Shown in pieces: positions 31,165 to 43,299 of a DNA stretch of 64,000 nucleotides (positions are counted from its first letter, which is position 1; each line of letters opens with the position of its first letter). A model generated the notes under the pieces. The model was given only the letters and a program-made list of their open reading frames with translations, was not told the DNA's origin and did not search any database. The position numbers and the translations under genes are program-made. Source of the DNA: Lepidostoma basale (lineage: Eukaryota > Arthropoda > Insecta > Trichoptera > Lepidostomatidae); NCBI GenBank assembly GCA_022606425.2, contig JAHDVF020001251.1, positions 606,501-670,500 of the forward strand, written 5' to 3'.

Positions 31165-31856
31165 GAAGAGCAAATGACAGTTTGTAATATAAGTGTGAAC
31201 GAAGAGAATTTGGAACAGGTGAGGGAATTTGTGTATTTAGGTAGCATGTTCACAGCGGATGGCCGAACGGACAGTGATGTTGAAAGAAGGGTTGGTTCGG
31301 GTGACAAGGTGAATAGAGCTTTAAAAATAGTTATTTATCAATTTATCAATGAAAGCGAAAATGGCCCTTCCAATCCTTATGTATGGAAGCGAAGCATGGA
31401 ACTGGCAGAAGAAGGATGAGAGCAGAATAAATGCGGTAGAGATGAGGTCCCTAAGACGTTTGTGTGGTAGAACGATGTACGACAGAATCTCAAATGCTGA
31501 TATTAGAAAGGAATGTAGAGCGAAAGAAAGTATTATGAACAAAATTATATAAAGATCGCTGCGTTGATTTAGACATATGGAGCGCATGGGTGAAGAAAGA
31601 ATGGTTAAAAAAGTATACATTAACGATGTAAATGGAGTACAGAGTCGAGGTAGACCGAGGAAAACAAGGCATCACCAAATTAATCAAATTTAAAAAATTG
31701 GTCATGTCAGAAGCGGGAAGAATCGATGTGCGTGTATATGACTCGCTGTATGAATGTGGAGGAAGCTAGAGAGGTATGGTAGTGGTGTGGCGGTCCACTC
31801 TCTCTGCCTACCCCTGCGGAGAAACGGCGTGATGGTTTGTTGTTGTTGTTGTTAGG
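31165..31856 (+). mobile_element. LINE-B 3' end with TTG tail
   Basis: [52 protein letters not shown] and RISNADIRKECRAKESIMNK are followed by frame breaks. The end is gatggtttgttgttgttgtt. Confidence 0.9.
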
Positions 31857-32224
31857 TATTTTTAAATTCTTACAAACATAACATGAAGTATCTGTATTCT
31901 CGTTACATCCAAGAACTCGCCGTTTCCGTGATCGTAATTACCGAGTTTGACTGTATATACACAAAGTTTTAGATCTTTTTTTAAATATACATATCTACAT
32001 ATATATCTAGAATTTGTGATTGTATAATCTTTTTAAACTTGTCTATTTTTTATCTGTTTACTTTCTAACCTAACCTAACCTATATTAACCCTAATTTAAA
32101 ACTTGTATTAATATTTTCCATGCCAGTAATGTGTTTCAAGGAATATATGTTGAAATGATCAGACAATTATCAGAAATCTTTGTCATTTGATACTCTGAAT
32201 GCATTTTTTTGTAATTATGGTCTT

Positions 32225-32512
32225 CACCCTGCATCCGAAACAGTCGCTAGACGCAAATGGCAGTGGATCTGTCATACTCTGAGACAGAACCCAGCCTACA
32301 TCGCTCAGGGCGCACTAGACTGGTCCCCTATGGGAAAGAGGAAGCACGGCGGACCTAGAGCCACCTGGAGAAGAGCCCTGCGGGACGAGGTTTAAGCAGC
32401 AGTCACTTGGGATGATGTTAGGCATCAGGCATGCGATATAGTCGGGCGGAGAAGGTTCCTTGAGGCCCTATGCACCACGGAGGTGTGACAGGACAAAAAG
32501 AAAAGAAGAAGA
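32225..32512 (+). mobile_element. LINE-G 3' end, frame-broken
   Basis: [20 protein letters not shown] and [20 protein letters not shown], a stop after RDEV, then cacggaggtgtgacaggaca and AAG triplets. Confidence 0.88.
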
Positions 32513-32519
32513 AGGTGAA

Positions 32520-32840
32520 CGATGTCCCGTATAGTTTGATCACCAACATTACATTGATTCAATAAATATTTAACGGTTGCACCATTTTCAAGCTTTTGAA
32601 TTATTTTGAGTTTTTATTCAATTTGAAAGTACGACTTGTTTGCGTTTATCCATTATTATAGACACTTTTTCACAGTAAAATAAAATTAACGACAATGTTT
32701 TACGAGTATGAACTATGCTGCGGGTGCTTTATTGCAAAGAAAAAGAATAAGACCCTTCATTCGATTCCATATATCAAGAATGGTTATAGTAATCTTTTTA
32801 TTTTGGGATCAACTTAAAGCATTAACACTGGACTTCCATA
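32520..32840. other. No gene recognised
   Basis: AT-rich spacer between a LINE-G tail and a foldback MITE. Confidence 0.5.
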
Positions 32841-32841
32841 A

Positions 32842-32995
32842 TGATGAATTTTTTATGAATTAAAACATGGTTTTTTCCACTTATTAGTTTATATTTCTCG
32901 ACGTGTTTCGAAGGCTTTACACCTTCATCACCGAGAGAAAGATATAAACAATATAGGTGGAAAAAACAGTGTTTTAATTCATAAAAAATTCGTCA
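32842..32995. mobile_element. Small foldback MITE
   Basis: Arms gaattttttatgaattaaaa ... ttttttccacttattagttt and their reverse complement enclose ctcgacgtgtttcgaaggct. Related motifs (cgacatgttt plus aaggttttaaacc/atac) occur at ~21570 and ~36608. Confidence 0.75.
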
Positions 32996-33034
32996 ATAAT
33001 TAATTTATTTCTACTTCTTACTTGTTGTAGATCT

Positions 33035-33720
33035 ATGTGATCTGTTCTCCATGGTGTTGCTCCTCCTGTGAGGTAGACTCCCACCTGTCCTTCCATCTTT
33101 TAGGAGGTCTTCCACGAGGACGAGTCCCTTGAGGCTGATTATGCAATGCAATATAGTCTGGTGGTGTCCATTCTTTGGACATGCACCAGTCCCTTCTTCA
33201 CTGTCTACTTTTGTCTCCATCTTATAATATCCCCAGTCTTACTTCCTTCTTCTTCTTCCTCAGCCTATTCCCGTCCACTCCTGGACAAAGGCTTCCTCCA
33301 TTCGCTTCCACGTCACTCTGTCCTGTGCAGACTGCATCCAGGTTATTTCGACGTGTCTGTTCAGATCATCCTTCCAATGTAGTTGCGGGCGCCCTGCACT
33401 TCTCGTTGCCGTCCACGGTCTCCAAGTCAGCAGTCTTCTTGTCCACTTTTCCATTCTTTGGAAATGATCGTACCAGTCCTTTTTTGGATGTCTGCTCCAT
33501 CTTATAATATCCTCAACCTCACATATCTCTCTTATTCTGGTGTTCCTCACGCGATCTCTCAGTGTCTTGCCCGCTATCATCCTCAGTGTCTTCATCTCAG
33601 AAGTCCTCAAAACTTGTTTGGTCCGTACTGTGTCTGCCCTTGCTTCGACGCCATATGTTATTATTGGTCTTACGTATGCTTTATAGATTCTCATCTTACT
33701 CTTAATGGCTTATTTATTAA
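33035..33720 (-). mobile_element. Composite LINE H-K-H element, 144-codon chimeric ORF
   Basis: Reverse strand 33260-33694 is open: [20 protein letters not shown] and [20 protein letters not shown] (LINE-H) switch after FQRM to EKWTRRLLTWRPWTATRSAG and MEEAFVQEWTGIG (LINE-K end). Beyond it (33035-33240) LINE-H tail sequence resumes. The same arrangement occurs at 52560-53415. Confidence 0.85.
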
Positions 33721-34305
33721 GTTATTAAAATATGATAAAGGCATCTTAAAAGCATATTATTGGCATGGAAAATTTAATAAAAAATTTCATTCCTTTTTCA
33801 AACTGAAATGTATTGTATTCCCACGACAATAATTTGTGTAGAAAAATAGAAAAAAAATAATCTTATATGTAATAATAGTGTGTGTATCTATGGATGTCTT
33901 TTTGAAATCTCTTTATCTATGACTTATCGAATTCGATCTCTTTACCGTCGAAATCTCTTTGCATTCCTCTTGATCTTACCTTATTTACAACGATTTTTGA
34001 CAATCACATTTGTATACTATTTTTTTTCATGATATATTTTTGGCATTCCTTTTTTATGCTTTATTCTATTTTTAAATTACTTTTAAGATTTTTTGATTGT
34101 ACTGTTTTATTTTGTGTACAGCAGAATGGGCGTGTTTCAGTAGTACGAATTGAACTTTTTTTTGTATTAATATTATAGTTTTAATATCAACTCGTTATCA
34201 ACTTAAACATCTCTTACGGTATTGCCATGATATATTTTATAATGGTGTTACCATCAATTTTAAACTTTTGATAATGCCTCAACAAGATGAAACATATCAT
34301 TCCTA
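33721..34305. other. No gene recognised
   Basis: AT-rich spacer. The segment ~34230-34305 (tgataatgcctcaacaagat) resembles stretches near 9780 and 36500 and may be an old interspersed repeat. Confidence 0.4.
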
Positions 34306-34610
34306 TCAAAATCAAATCAGTTTATTTCATCAAGACATTACAAAATTAATTTTTAAGGCATCTATTGAGAACAGGTAAAATAATATATTGTGTATAGTAT
34401 ACTACCAGAAACGCATGAGAGATGGTTCTACATTAGGAAGACAGGATACTCTCCAGAATTAAGAGTATTTGCCTTCTGAACGTACTTTCACTAATATGAA
34501 AGACGTCGATCTCCGAGGAGACCGCGTTCAGCAGATTAATTGCTATTCCCACCGGTGTCACCAGAGGCAGGTTGTTTCTGGCAGCTGGTAGATAATGTAG
34601 GATAAAATAT
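34306..34610 (-). mobile_element. LINE-F 3' end
   Basis: aaaatcaaatcagtttattt, gtttttaaggcatctattga and gacgtcgatctccgaggaga, running into caccggtgtcaccagaggca. Confidence 0.88.
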
Positions 34611-35320
34611 CTAGAAAGGAGACATTTTCTTCGTCTTCTTCCTCTTAGTTTAGGTCGTATGACCTGTTTGTGACGGTGGGTCGTTCTGAGATGATGATGT
34701 ACAAAGCCTACACATTAACATCTATTTTTTTTTAAATATATAATTACTTTTTCACTTGTTCAATACACGCTACTGATTCGACCCTATTACATGCTACAAT
34801 CTTTTTATTAAATCTCACTTCATTTGATTTTATAATTACTGAATTGTTTTGTTATTATTATGTTCAGTTTTTCATCTGTTTTTGTAGTTTAGGGCTGTTT
34901 TTTTGCTCAAAATTAGTTAACTTTAATCTCCCGTTTAGCTGTCTCGCCGCGACGGGACGCAAACCCCCCGTCGAGTTTAACCACAGAAATTGTACTTTAT
35001 CCTCGAATGTTCATATTAATTGTTACCCATTGATGTTGTCATTGAAATGTTTTAATTTTATAATATTTGTACTTAAGTTATTCATTTTGGTTTTTTATTT
35101 TATTTTAACCCCACTTTTTCCCTTTTAATTTTTGTATCATCGAAACGGAATTGGACCAGAGACTTCTAGTATTTCGTTAAAGACTTATTGCATAGGATTT
35201 GGGAACAAATTAACGAAAACCGTACATTTAAAAAGAAAGTCAAACCAAATATTTATTAGAAAAATCGCTCTTTAAATCATTACGAGGGTTTATCAGTTTA
35301 TTTATTCACTCAAAAAATAT
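34611..35320. other. No gene recognised
   Basis: AT-rich. A 94-codon open stretch at 34844-35128 has only low-complexity hydrophobic content and no homology I recognise. Confidence 0.45.
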
Positions 35321-35324
35321 TACA

Positions 35325-35740
35325 AGGAGACTTGGAAGTGTACCGCGGACGTTATTGGTAAACTCCAGGTGTTTATAAATAGGTGCCTTCGCTCAATATT
35401 CAAGATCTATTGGCCCCAAACAGTGTCAAATGCCGTTCTCTGGACCATGGCAGGCGAAAAGCCAATTAGAGAACAAGTCGCTAGACGCAAATGGCAGTGG
35501 ATCGGTCACACTCTGAGACGGAACCCAGCCTGCATCGCTCAGGGCGCACTAGACTGGTCCCCTATGGGAAAGAGAAAGCGAGGCAGACCTAGAGCCACCT
35601 AGAGAAGAACCCTACAGGACGAGGTTAAGGCGGCAGGCCTCACTTGGGATGATGTTAGGCATCAGGCATGCGATAGAGTCGGGTGGAGAAGGTTCCTTGA
35701 GGCCCTATGCACCACAGAGGTGTGACAGGACAAATAGAAG
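35325..35740 (+). mobile_element. LINE-G 3' end
   Basis: [40 protein letters not shown] and [11 protein letters not shown], then an in-frame tag. Ends caccacagaggtgtgacagg. Confidence 0.9.
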
Positions 35741-35754
35741 AAGATTAAGAAAAG

Positions 35755-36052
35755 GCATCTATTTAAGAAAGGGTGAAGAATCAGGAACGCATGAGAGATG
35801 GTTCAACTTTAGGAAGACAAGATACTCTTTAAAGTTAAGAGTATTTTTCTTCTGAACGTACTTTCACTAATATGAAAGACGTCGATCTCCGATGCAATCT
35901 TATTCAGCAGACTGATTGCTCTTCCCACCGGCATTATTAGAGGCAGGTTGGTTCTTGCGGCCGGAAGAAAGAACAATCTATGCTGGCGCTGTCAGAGATA
36001 TCTGTCGGGAACAAAAAGACCTACACCCTCCAGCACGGCTGAGTTTTCAAAA
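35755..36052 (-). mobile_element. LINE-F fragment
   Basis: gaacgtactttcactaatat, gacgtcgatctccgatgcaa and aggttggttcttgcggccgg match the reversed LINE-F ORF end and 3' UTR. Confidence 0.85.
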
Positions 36053-36054
36053 TA

Positions 36055-36175
36055 GTATAGCAATCATATTGATTCTCGTGACATGTGATAGGTAGCTAAT
36101 CTATCGCCATTTTATTGTCACGTGAATTTTATGCCAGACCAAAGACAGTGTGACAATCACACTGCCATCGTCTGA
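36055..36175 (-). mobile_element. tRNA-derived SINE body fragment
   Basis: cgtgacatgtgataggtagc and tctatcgccattttattgtc are the reversed SINE body, ending at the B-box side. Confidence 0.85.
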
Positions 36176-36245
36176 AACGTCTATTTTATATGAGTTTTAT
36201 TATATTTTATAGGAAAGACATGTTTCACCTTGCTAAAACAAATTT

Positions 36246-36500
36246 TGACGAATTGAGCGAGTGGTGAGTGCTTTGACTGCCACACTAAAGGTTCCGGGTT
36301 TAATTCCCGGTGATGGCAGTGTGATTGCCACACTGTCTTTGGTATGGTGTAAAATTCATGTGACAATAAAATGGCGATAGATTAGCTACCTATCACATGT
36401 CACGAGAATCAATATGATAGATATATCCTTTACATGGATTTAGCTTGTGCTGTAACGATGTAAAGAGCGATTCTACAAAATAATAATAATAATTTGATAA
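36246..36500 (+). mobile_element. tRNA-derived SINE
   Basis: gattgagcgagtggtgagtg-like A-box region (degraded), ggttccgggtttaattcccg B-box region, the body, then (AAT)n at ~36480. It faces the opposite way to the copy 70 bp upstream. Confidence 0.85.
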
Positions 36501-36674
36501 CGCCTTAGCAATACAAAACATGTCATTCCCATAAAATAAAATTCCTAGAAAATGGACGATTTCTTTCGTATTAACTGTTTTTTTCCAATTTTGAGTTTAT
36601 TTTCTTGACATGTTTCAAAGGTTTTATACATTTATCATAGGGAGAATGATATAAACTTAACGAAAACCAGTACT

Positions 36675-36800
36675 GAGTAGGCAGAGAGAATGGACCGCCA
36701 CACTACTCTATTCTGACACACCTCTCTAACTTCCATCACATTCATAGAGTGAGTCATACATGTACGTCGGAAGGTTCGAAGAACTTTAAAATTGGATTTA
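36675..36800 (-). mobile_element. LINE-B tail-proximal scrap
   Basis: taggcagagagaatggaccg and gtgagtcatacatgtacgtc. Confidence 0.65.
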
Positions 36801-36954
36801 AATGGTCATGTCATGTTTTCTTGGTCTTTGAAGCATAGTCAAGAGAAGGCTACAAAAGGAGAGACCATCGAGATGTGGTGGCTTCCACTACCAATATCTT
36901 ACCTTGCTCTAGATGCCCAAGAGTTTGTGGGTCCAGGGTTGGACTTTACGTCAC

Positions 36955-37442
36955 TAGGACCCATAAACGGCCGTTCACAATGGAGTTCTGGTCCCAACCT
37001 TAATGTATGGAAGCGAAGCATGGAACTGGCAGATGAAGGATGAGAGCAGAATAAATGCGGTAGAGATGAGGTCCCTAAGATGTATGTGTGGTAGAATTAT
37101 ATACGACAGAATCTCAAATGCTGATATAAGAAAGGAATGTAGAGCGGAAGAAGGTATTATGAACAAAATTATGAAAGGATCGCTGCGTTGGTTCGGACAT
37201 ATGGAACGCATGGATGGAGAAAGAATGGTTTAGAAAGTATACTTTAATGATGTAAATGGGGTACGAAGTCGAGGCAGACCGAGGAAAACATGGCATGACC
37301 AAATTAATCAAATTTTAAAGGTTGGTCATCGACGTGATTGTATGACTCGTTGTATGAATGTGGAGGAAGCTAGAGAGGTTTGCCAGGATAGAGTAGTATG
37401 GCGATCCATTCTCTCTGCCTACCCCTGCCGGAAACGGCGTGC
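36955..37442 (+). mobile_element. LINE-B 3' end
   Basis: [40 protein letters not shown] and [17 protein letters not shown], then a stop. The decayed remainder ends cggaaacggcgtg with the tail missing. Confidence 0.9.
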
Positions 37443-37689
37443 AAATGTGTTTTAATTCAACTAAAAAATTATTTTCATTTTTATCTATGAATTTCATAAA
37501 GAAATTTGCAACGATTGGTAAGGTGCTCTAAATATATCAACCAGATATCATTTACGAAATTACACTGTGAAGATACATTCTTACCGCCAGTTGGAATGGC
37601 GGTGCACTCCTCTGTGACATTCTAAGATTTTTTTTTCTAATAAATCATTTACTTAAAAAATATATTCCGGAGGGTAGGTATTCCAGTCC

Positions 37690-38065
37690 GATAATATATG
37701 AGTACATCATTTGTCCAAAAGTAAGAATGTTCCTGGAACCCGGACCTAGGGTGTTGCAATGGAAACTTGGAGGCAAAGGAGCAACCAAGAGATTCGTATA
37801 ATGATCCAGCAGCCCCTTATAACAAACACTGTAAGAACCGATCACCTAGCATGGATTGGTCACGTATGCCGAGCCGGAAAGACCAAAGCAATCAAGATGC
37901 TGTACGCGTCAAAACTGATCGGAGGAAGACCTCTAGGAAGGCTTAGACAGCGCCTAATGGACAATGATCTGGTAAGGTTGGGCGAATCGGACTGCTGGGA
38001 GCAAAAGGCACATAATCGAGGAGTTTGAAATAAAGCCATATGGCTATAGGAAGTAAGTAAGATAT
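37690..38065 (+). mobile_element. LINE-E 3' end
   Basis: IMIQQPLITNTVRTDHLAWI, GHVCRAGKTKAIKMLYASKL and GGRPLGRLRQRLMDNDLVRL. Ends tatggctataggaagtaagt. Confidence 0.85.
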
Positions 38066-38354
38066 CCAAAAGTAATGTCAGTTATACAATTAGATAGTAT
38101 ATTTTGATCAAATTGGTATAACACGTTAAAAGGTTTTAAAATAGGCTCCTCATGTGTTGATACATCTTCTAGTGAGATTTCAAAGCATCGAGGGTGTCAA
38201 AGCAGGTCTCCCTTAGCATGTGCAACGTGAACGTGCCTTGGTGCAAGCCTCCTTTACTTTTTCAATTGTTTTGAAATGATGTCTTTTCATTGGACGGTCA
38301 GTCATGGCTTCCACTCAGTACGTCTAAACTTGTGGGATGCCTAGAGTGTCACTA
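38066..38354. other. Unassigned stretch
   Basis: Contains tcaaagcatcgagggtgtca and gtcttttcattggacggtca, which look like an old repeat or mariner-like relic, but no reading frame supports a call. Confidence 0.35.
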
Positions 38355-38705
38355 GGTCTTTCTTCTTCTTCTTCTTTTGGTGCCTTGTCAGGTCCCCCCC
38401 AATGTTGGCGATCAGTCCAACAAAGGCATCTCTGTCCTGCGCCAATTGGAACAGGTTCTGGACTCTGATCATTCCTGTCCAATCTTTTATGTTCCACAGC
38501 CAGGACAACTGCCTTCTACCGACTCCCCAACGTCCTTCCACTTTACCCATTAATATTAGTCGAAGGAGGTGTTATTTTTCTCCCCTTAGCACATGACCCA
38601 AATATGAGACCTTTCTAACTTTCCCACTCGACAACAGGTCTCTATATATAACATTTAATCATTCTTTGTCGGAGTTTCAAGTTAAGATTATCGTTGCAAA
38701 CGAAG
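38355..38705 (-). mobile_element. LINE-J 3' end
   Basis: cttcttcttcttcttttggt then the reversed LINE-J terminus (tcgaaggaggtgttattttt, agaccttt). It lacks the central MWIYRRM segment. Confidence 0.82.
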
Positions 38706-38974
38706 GTTCTCATTTTATTAAATGCAGCTCTTGCATCTTCAATTCTGCATTTTATTTCTATATACCGGTGAAGCGCTTTAGTTATAATGACCAAGGGGTT
38801 TTAAATTGGTCGACCATTTCGACATTCACACCATTCGGTCATAATTAAGTCGCCCAAATCTATAACATTGCTTTTCAAGCCCAGATCCTCTTCTGCCATA
38901 TCAATTTAATTTAGGAGTTCATGGTAGGTCTTAACATCAATACAATGCAAGCCAAATAGATGTAAAGAGTACAG

Positions 38975-39125
38975 CTATCATATTGATTCTCATGACATGT
39001 GATAGGTAGCTAATCTATCTCCATTTTATTGTCACGTAAATTCTACACCAGATCAAACACACACACTGGCATCGCCGGGAATCGAACCCAGGACTTTCGG
39101 TGTGGCATTCATAGCCGTTGCTACT
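38975..39125 (-). mobile_element. tRNA-derived SINE fragment
   Basis: catattgattctcatgacat and ggtagctaatctatctccat, with the reversed B box gggaatcgaacccaggact at ~39077. Confidence 0.85.
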
Positions 39126-39904
39126 GTTGATGACGATGTTCAAAACTCGTTTATACAACACGTTCGATCGAACACGCCGAAAATATTGCCTTTTGCTTAT
39201 TTTAAAAATTCCGGACATTTTACATATTTCGACACGGAACCGCAACCGGAATGTACTATCCCAATCGAAATCAAACCGCGCCTTTAACCCAAAGCTCAGC
39301 AGTTAAAAAAGAAACTCCGAAGAAACTCACACCGCTGAAACGACAAGCGAAAAGAAGGTGGGTTTGTTTGTGATATATATAGCCACGAAAGTCGTGTTAT
39401 AAGGAGATAACGTTTGTGTCATTCCCCCGATGATAAAATGAGTATATCTTTGAAACGTGTGGATTGTTTTAAATGTCTTAGATGTTTCTTGTACGAAGAA
39501 AATAATATATCAAACTGGAATTGAAACCTATGTGTGGAAAATATCATTGTTAATCCAACCAAACTATTGTGATGTGCCTCCGTTATTATAATATATAGAA
39601 TTTTTAAACTATATAGACATTAGAGAAATACTTATGGATTCAATATCAATAGTGTGTAGAACTGATAGTTGTTTTCTTTAAATATAATATTTAAAAACAT
39701 CTTCTTCTTTTATTTACATCAAATCCTCTCAACGTTCGGTTGATATCATCAGGCAGGGTTTCCTTCAGATCATTAGTCTTCTGAAAGAATCCTGCCTGCT
39801 TCCACTACAAGATAGCTGCAGTCTGCATTTTATGCTGCAAGACTAATAAAAGGTGTATCGAAGAGTTGTCATATAATGCAACATTTTAACTAACTAACTA
39901 ACCA
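39126..39904. other. No gene recognised
   Basis: A short open stretch at ~39118-39306 has no recognisable similarity. The segment ends in a (CTAA)n run at ~39888-39901, a LINE-A tail scrap. Confidence 0.45.
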
Positions 39905-40440
39905 TCACCAAAAGAAGAATTGGACTAAGCTGGGCAGCTTTCGGAAACATGAGTTACATCCTTAAAAAACGGAAAATACCGATCAACCTGAAACGAAAAG
40001 TCTATGAAGCCTGCGTTCTGCCAGTTGGTACTTATGGAAACTGAAACATTGTCCAAACAAAGTGCCGAGAAACTACGAGTGACCCAAAGAGCCATGGAAA
40101 GAGCCATGTTAGGAATAAGCCTAAGAGTCAGAGTCAGAAACGATACGGTGAGAGATAAAACAAAGGTCACTGACATCATCCACCGGGTGGCGACTCTAAA
40201 ATGGTAATGGGCAGGTCACGTAGCCAGAAGCTCAGATGAAAAGTGGACAAGAAGACTGCTGACTTGGAGACCGTGGACGGCAAAGAGAAGTGCAGGGCGA
40301 CCGCAACTACGGTGGAAAGATGACCTGAATAGACATGTAGGAATAACCTGGATGGAGTCTGCACAGGACAGAGTGACATGGAAGCGAATGGAGGAGGCCT
40401 TTGTCCAGGAGTGGACGGGAATAGGCTGAGGAAGAAGAAG
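39905..40440 (+). mobile_element. LINE-K 3' end
   Basis: RRIGLSWAAFGNMSYILKKR, LSKQSAEKLRVTQRAMERAM and DKTKVTDIIHRVATLKW, a frame break, then RSAGRPQLRWKDDLNRHVG and WKRMEEAFVQEWTGIG. The tail is gaagaagaagaag. Confidence 0.9.
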
Positions 40441-40444
40441 AAGA

Positions 40445-40832
40445 ACTTACCATCACACCGTCTCTCCGGAGGGGTAGGCAGAAAGAATTGAACACCATAC
40501 TCTTCTGTCCTGAGATTGATTTGATCGTGCCACGTTTTTCTCGCTCTTCTTCTATTTCTAGCTCCGTTCATGTCGTTTAAAAATACTTTCTTCACCATTC
40601 TGTCTTCACTCATTCTTTCCATGTGTCCAAACCATCTTAACGGCCCTTTCATTATTTTGTTCATAACGCTTTCATTCGCACCGCATTCACTTCTTATACT
40701 TGCATTTGACACTCTATCATATACAGATTATACACATTCGTTTTAGAGATCTCATTTCTACTGCATTTATTCTGCTTTCATTCTTCTTTTGCCAGTTCCA
40801 TGCTTCACTTCCATACATGGTGTTCTTGTGCA
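40445..40832 (-). mobile_element. LINE-D fragment
   Basis: Reverse strand: [40 protein letters not shown] and VFLNDMNGARNRR, plus the terminal tcaccgtctctccggagg region near 40446. Confidence 0.88.
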
Positions 40833-40833
40833 A

Positions 40834-40873
40834 GGATACAATACAAGCCCTGTTGGACTTGTATTGTATCCTT
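40834..40873. repeat. 16-bp inverted repeat
   Basis: aaggatacaatacaag (from ~40834) and cttgtattgtatcctt (to ~40873) flank an ~8-10-nt loop at the junction between LINE-D and LINE-C pieces. Confidence 0.8.
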
Positions 40874-40879
40874 TTTGGA

Positions 40880-41085
40880 TATTATTTGATTATTTCGATC
40901 ATGCCATGCTTTCCTTGGTCTTCCACAACTTATCTTTCCACTCACACTGCCTGTATATAACATTTTAACCATTCTTCTTTTGTCCATTCGTTCCATATGT
41001 CCAAACCATCTGAGGGATCCTTTTTTCATTTTACTTATGATGCAATCATCTGCCTTATACGTTATGGATATGAACAGAAACGTAA
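40880..41085 (-). mobile_element. LINE-C fragment
   Basis: Reverse strand: [40 protein letters not shown]. Confidence 0.85.
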
Positions 41086-41434
41086 TAAAATAAATATGTA
41101 TCATTTGGACCACGTTTTATTATTAAATAATACTTTAATTTAAAACATAAATAAAATAATTAAAAGTAATAAAAAATCATGGAATACCACAATCGAAAAA
41201 CATGTTTTTCTCTCAAAATTGTACTAAAGATTCAATTAGATTTATTAGACGTATCAAGACTAGAACAAATATATAATTTACTAACGTCATTAACTGGTTT
41301 TGTGGTTAATAATTGAAGGGTGTACATTACAAAGGTGCCAAGTGTACGTACAAAAAGTTAAAAATGAGTTTTTGATCCCAATTGGTGTTAATCATAAAGG
41401 CTAAGGGTGTTTTTTTTAGAGGTTAGTTAGAAAG

Positions 41435-41890
41435 TTTCAATTCTGGGATTGGTTTGCAGAAATTTCTTCTATTCTTCTCTTCCATTCTTCCCTGTCTTGT
41501 GCGGCTCTTTTGAAATCTGCATATGATGAGCAGCGCACGTCCACCAACAGGTCCTCCAGGTACTCTCGGCGTGGGCGTCCCCTAGAGTTTGTCCCCTCAG
41601 TCATATCCTCCATTATGGCATGCAAGAGACCTTCTTGTCGTATTACATGGCCGATCCATCTTGCACGCCTTTCGGACAAGGTCCTGAGCAGGTGCCTTCC
41701 TCCTTCGATTCTTTGGAGAACCTCCTCATTTGTAATGTGGTCTCTCCAGGAGATTCCTAATAGTATTCTATAACCACATCTCAAAAGCCTCTAGTCTCCG
41801 CTTATCTCTTTCGGATAGGCACCATGTGTCGCAGCCATACATCAAGATACTCCATACATAGGTCTTGATGAGGAGTATTCTCAGCTTTAG
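41435..41890 (-). mobile_element. LINE-M 3' end inside the outer mariner
   Basis: Reverse strand open over 41437-41784: [40 protein letters not shown] and [20 protein letters not shown], ending SANQSQN. Confidence 0.9.
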
Positions 41891-41949
41891 GTGCATATTA
41901 TTTGATTACATTATTTTCGACCTATTATTAAATGTATTTTAGAGGTATA

Positions 41950-43220
41950 TTAGGTCCTTACATATGAAATTGGCGTTTTGCCGTACTGGCAACTTTGATC
42001 TCAAATATCTTCTCTTTGGTTAGGAATTCCAAATTCAAATTTATACAGCTATTTACTCAAGTATTTGTGTTTCGAAAATTATAATCCATTTGTTTTTTTC
42101 TCAATTGTTTTTTTTCTTTGCGTCACTCAGTTTACAAAATGGAAAACTTGAAATATCGCGTTATTTACGAGTACGAGTTCCACCGTGGCACCAGTGCTGC
42201 AGAAACGGCTTGAATGATTAATGATGTGTATGGCGACGGTACCGCAAAAGAAAACACAGTGCGTTTTTGGTTCCAACGTTTTCGTTCTGGAAATTTCGAC
42301 CTGCAGAACAAGCCCCGTGGACGGCCGGAGTCCAAAGTTGATAATGAAGAATTGAAGGCTATTGTGGAAGCGGATCCATCGCAAACCACGTCCGAGTTAG
42401 CTGCAGGCTGCGGTGTTAGTGATAAAACTGTTTAAATCCACTTGAAGCAAATTGGGAAGGTGAAAAAGCTTGAAAGGTGGGTACCTCACGAATTAAGTGA
42501 AGCAAATCAACAAACATTGCATTACTCAACCGGCACAATAATGAAGGGATTTTGAATCGAATCATTACCTGTGATGAAAAGTGGATCCTGTATGATAATC
42601 GGAAGCGCTCATAGCAATGGCTGAACCCTGCCGAACCAGCCAAACCATGCCCCAAGCGAAAATTGACTCCAAAAAAGTTACTTGTGAGCGTTTGGTGGAC
42701 TAGTGCTGGTGCCGTTCACTACAGCTTTCTTAAATCTGGCCAGACGATTACGGCAGATGTCTATTGTCAACAACTGCAAACCATGATGGAAAAGCTAGCT
42801 GCTAAACAACCGAGGCTGGTTAATCGCTCTTGGCCACTGCTGCTTCATGATAACGCTAGACCACACACTGCACAACAGACGGCTACCAAATTAGAAGAGC
42901 TTCAATTGGAATGTCTAAGACATCCACCGTACTCTCCGGACCTTGCCCCAACAGATTACTATTTCTTTCGAAATTTGGATAACTTCTTGCAAGGGAAAAA
43001 ATTTAACTCCGATGGGGCAGTCCAAACCGACTTCAAAGATTTTATTGATTCCCGTCCGAATGGTTTTTTTAGTAAAGGGATCGATGAACTACCTATGAGA
43101 TGGCAAAATTGCATAGATAGCAATGGTACATACTTTGATTAAATATATATATTATATTTAAAAAAAATCAACTTTATGATCCTCCCATACAAAACGCTAA
43201 TTTCATATGTAAGGACCTAA
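41950..43220 (+). mobile_element. Complete mariner (cecropia/Hsmar1-like), 1,271 bp
   Basis: TIRs ttaggtccttacatatgaaa + tt and the mirrored aatttcatatgtaaggacct + aa, with the TA target duplicated at 41948-41949 and 43221-43222. Contains a disabled transposase gene (42139-43142). Confidence 0.95.
42139..43142 (+). pseudogene. mariner transposase pseudogene, D,D34D
   Basis: Reads MENLKYRVIYEYEFHRGTSA, NTVRFWFQRFRSGNFDLQNK (paired HTH), TCDEKWILYDN, LLLHDNARPHTAQQ and HPPYSPDLAPTDYYFF, ending DSNGTYFD. The pattern is closest to the Hsmar1/SETMAR (cecropia) subfamily. TCD, HDN and the PTD Asp, 34 residues after the HD Asp, are kept. It is broken by tga at 42211, taa at 42433, a frameshift near 42500-42525 and tag at 42612, so it cannot make transposase. 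The last 159 codons are open. Confidence 0.95.
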
Positions 43221-43299
43221 TACAATACATATTCAAAATGAAAAAAAAAACCACATTAAAATAATGTTAATGTCTTTGATATTGGCTTTATTTAATAGA

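Noticed and set aside
34844..35128. 94-codon frame as a membrane protein gene
   Set aside because: Low-complexity Phe/Leu/Ile content from AT-rich DNA, no splice or start context.
42139..43142. Functional mariner transposase
   Set aside because: Three in-frame stops and a frameshift despite an intact catalytic triad.
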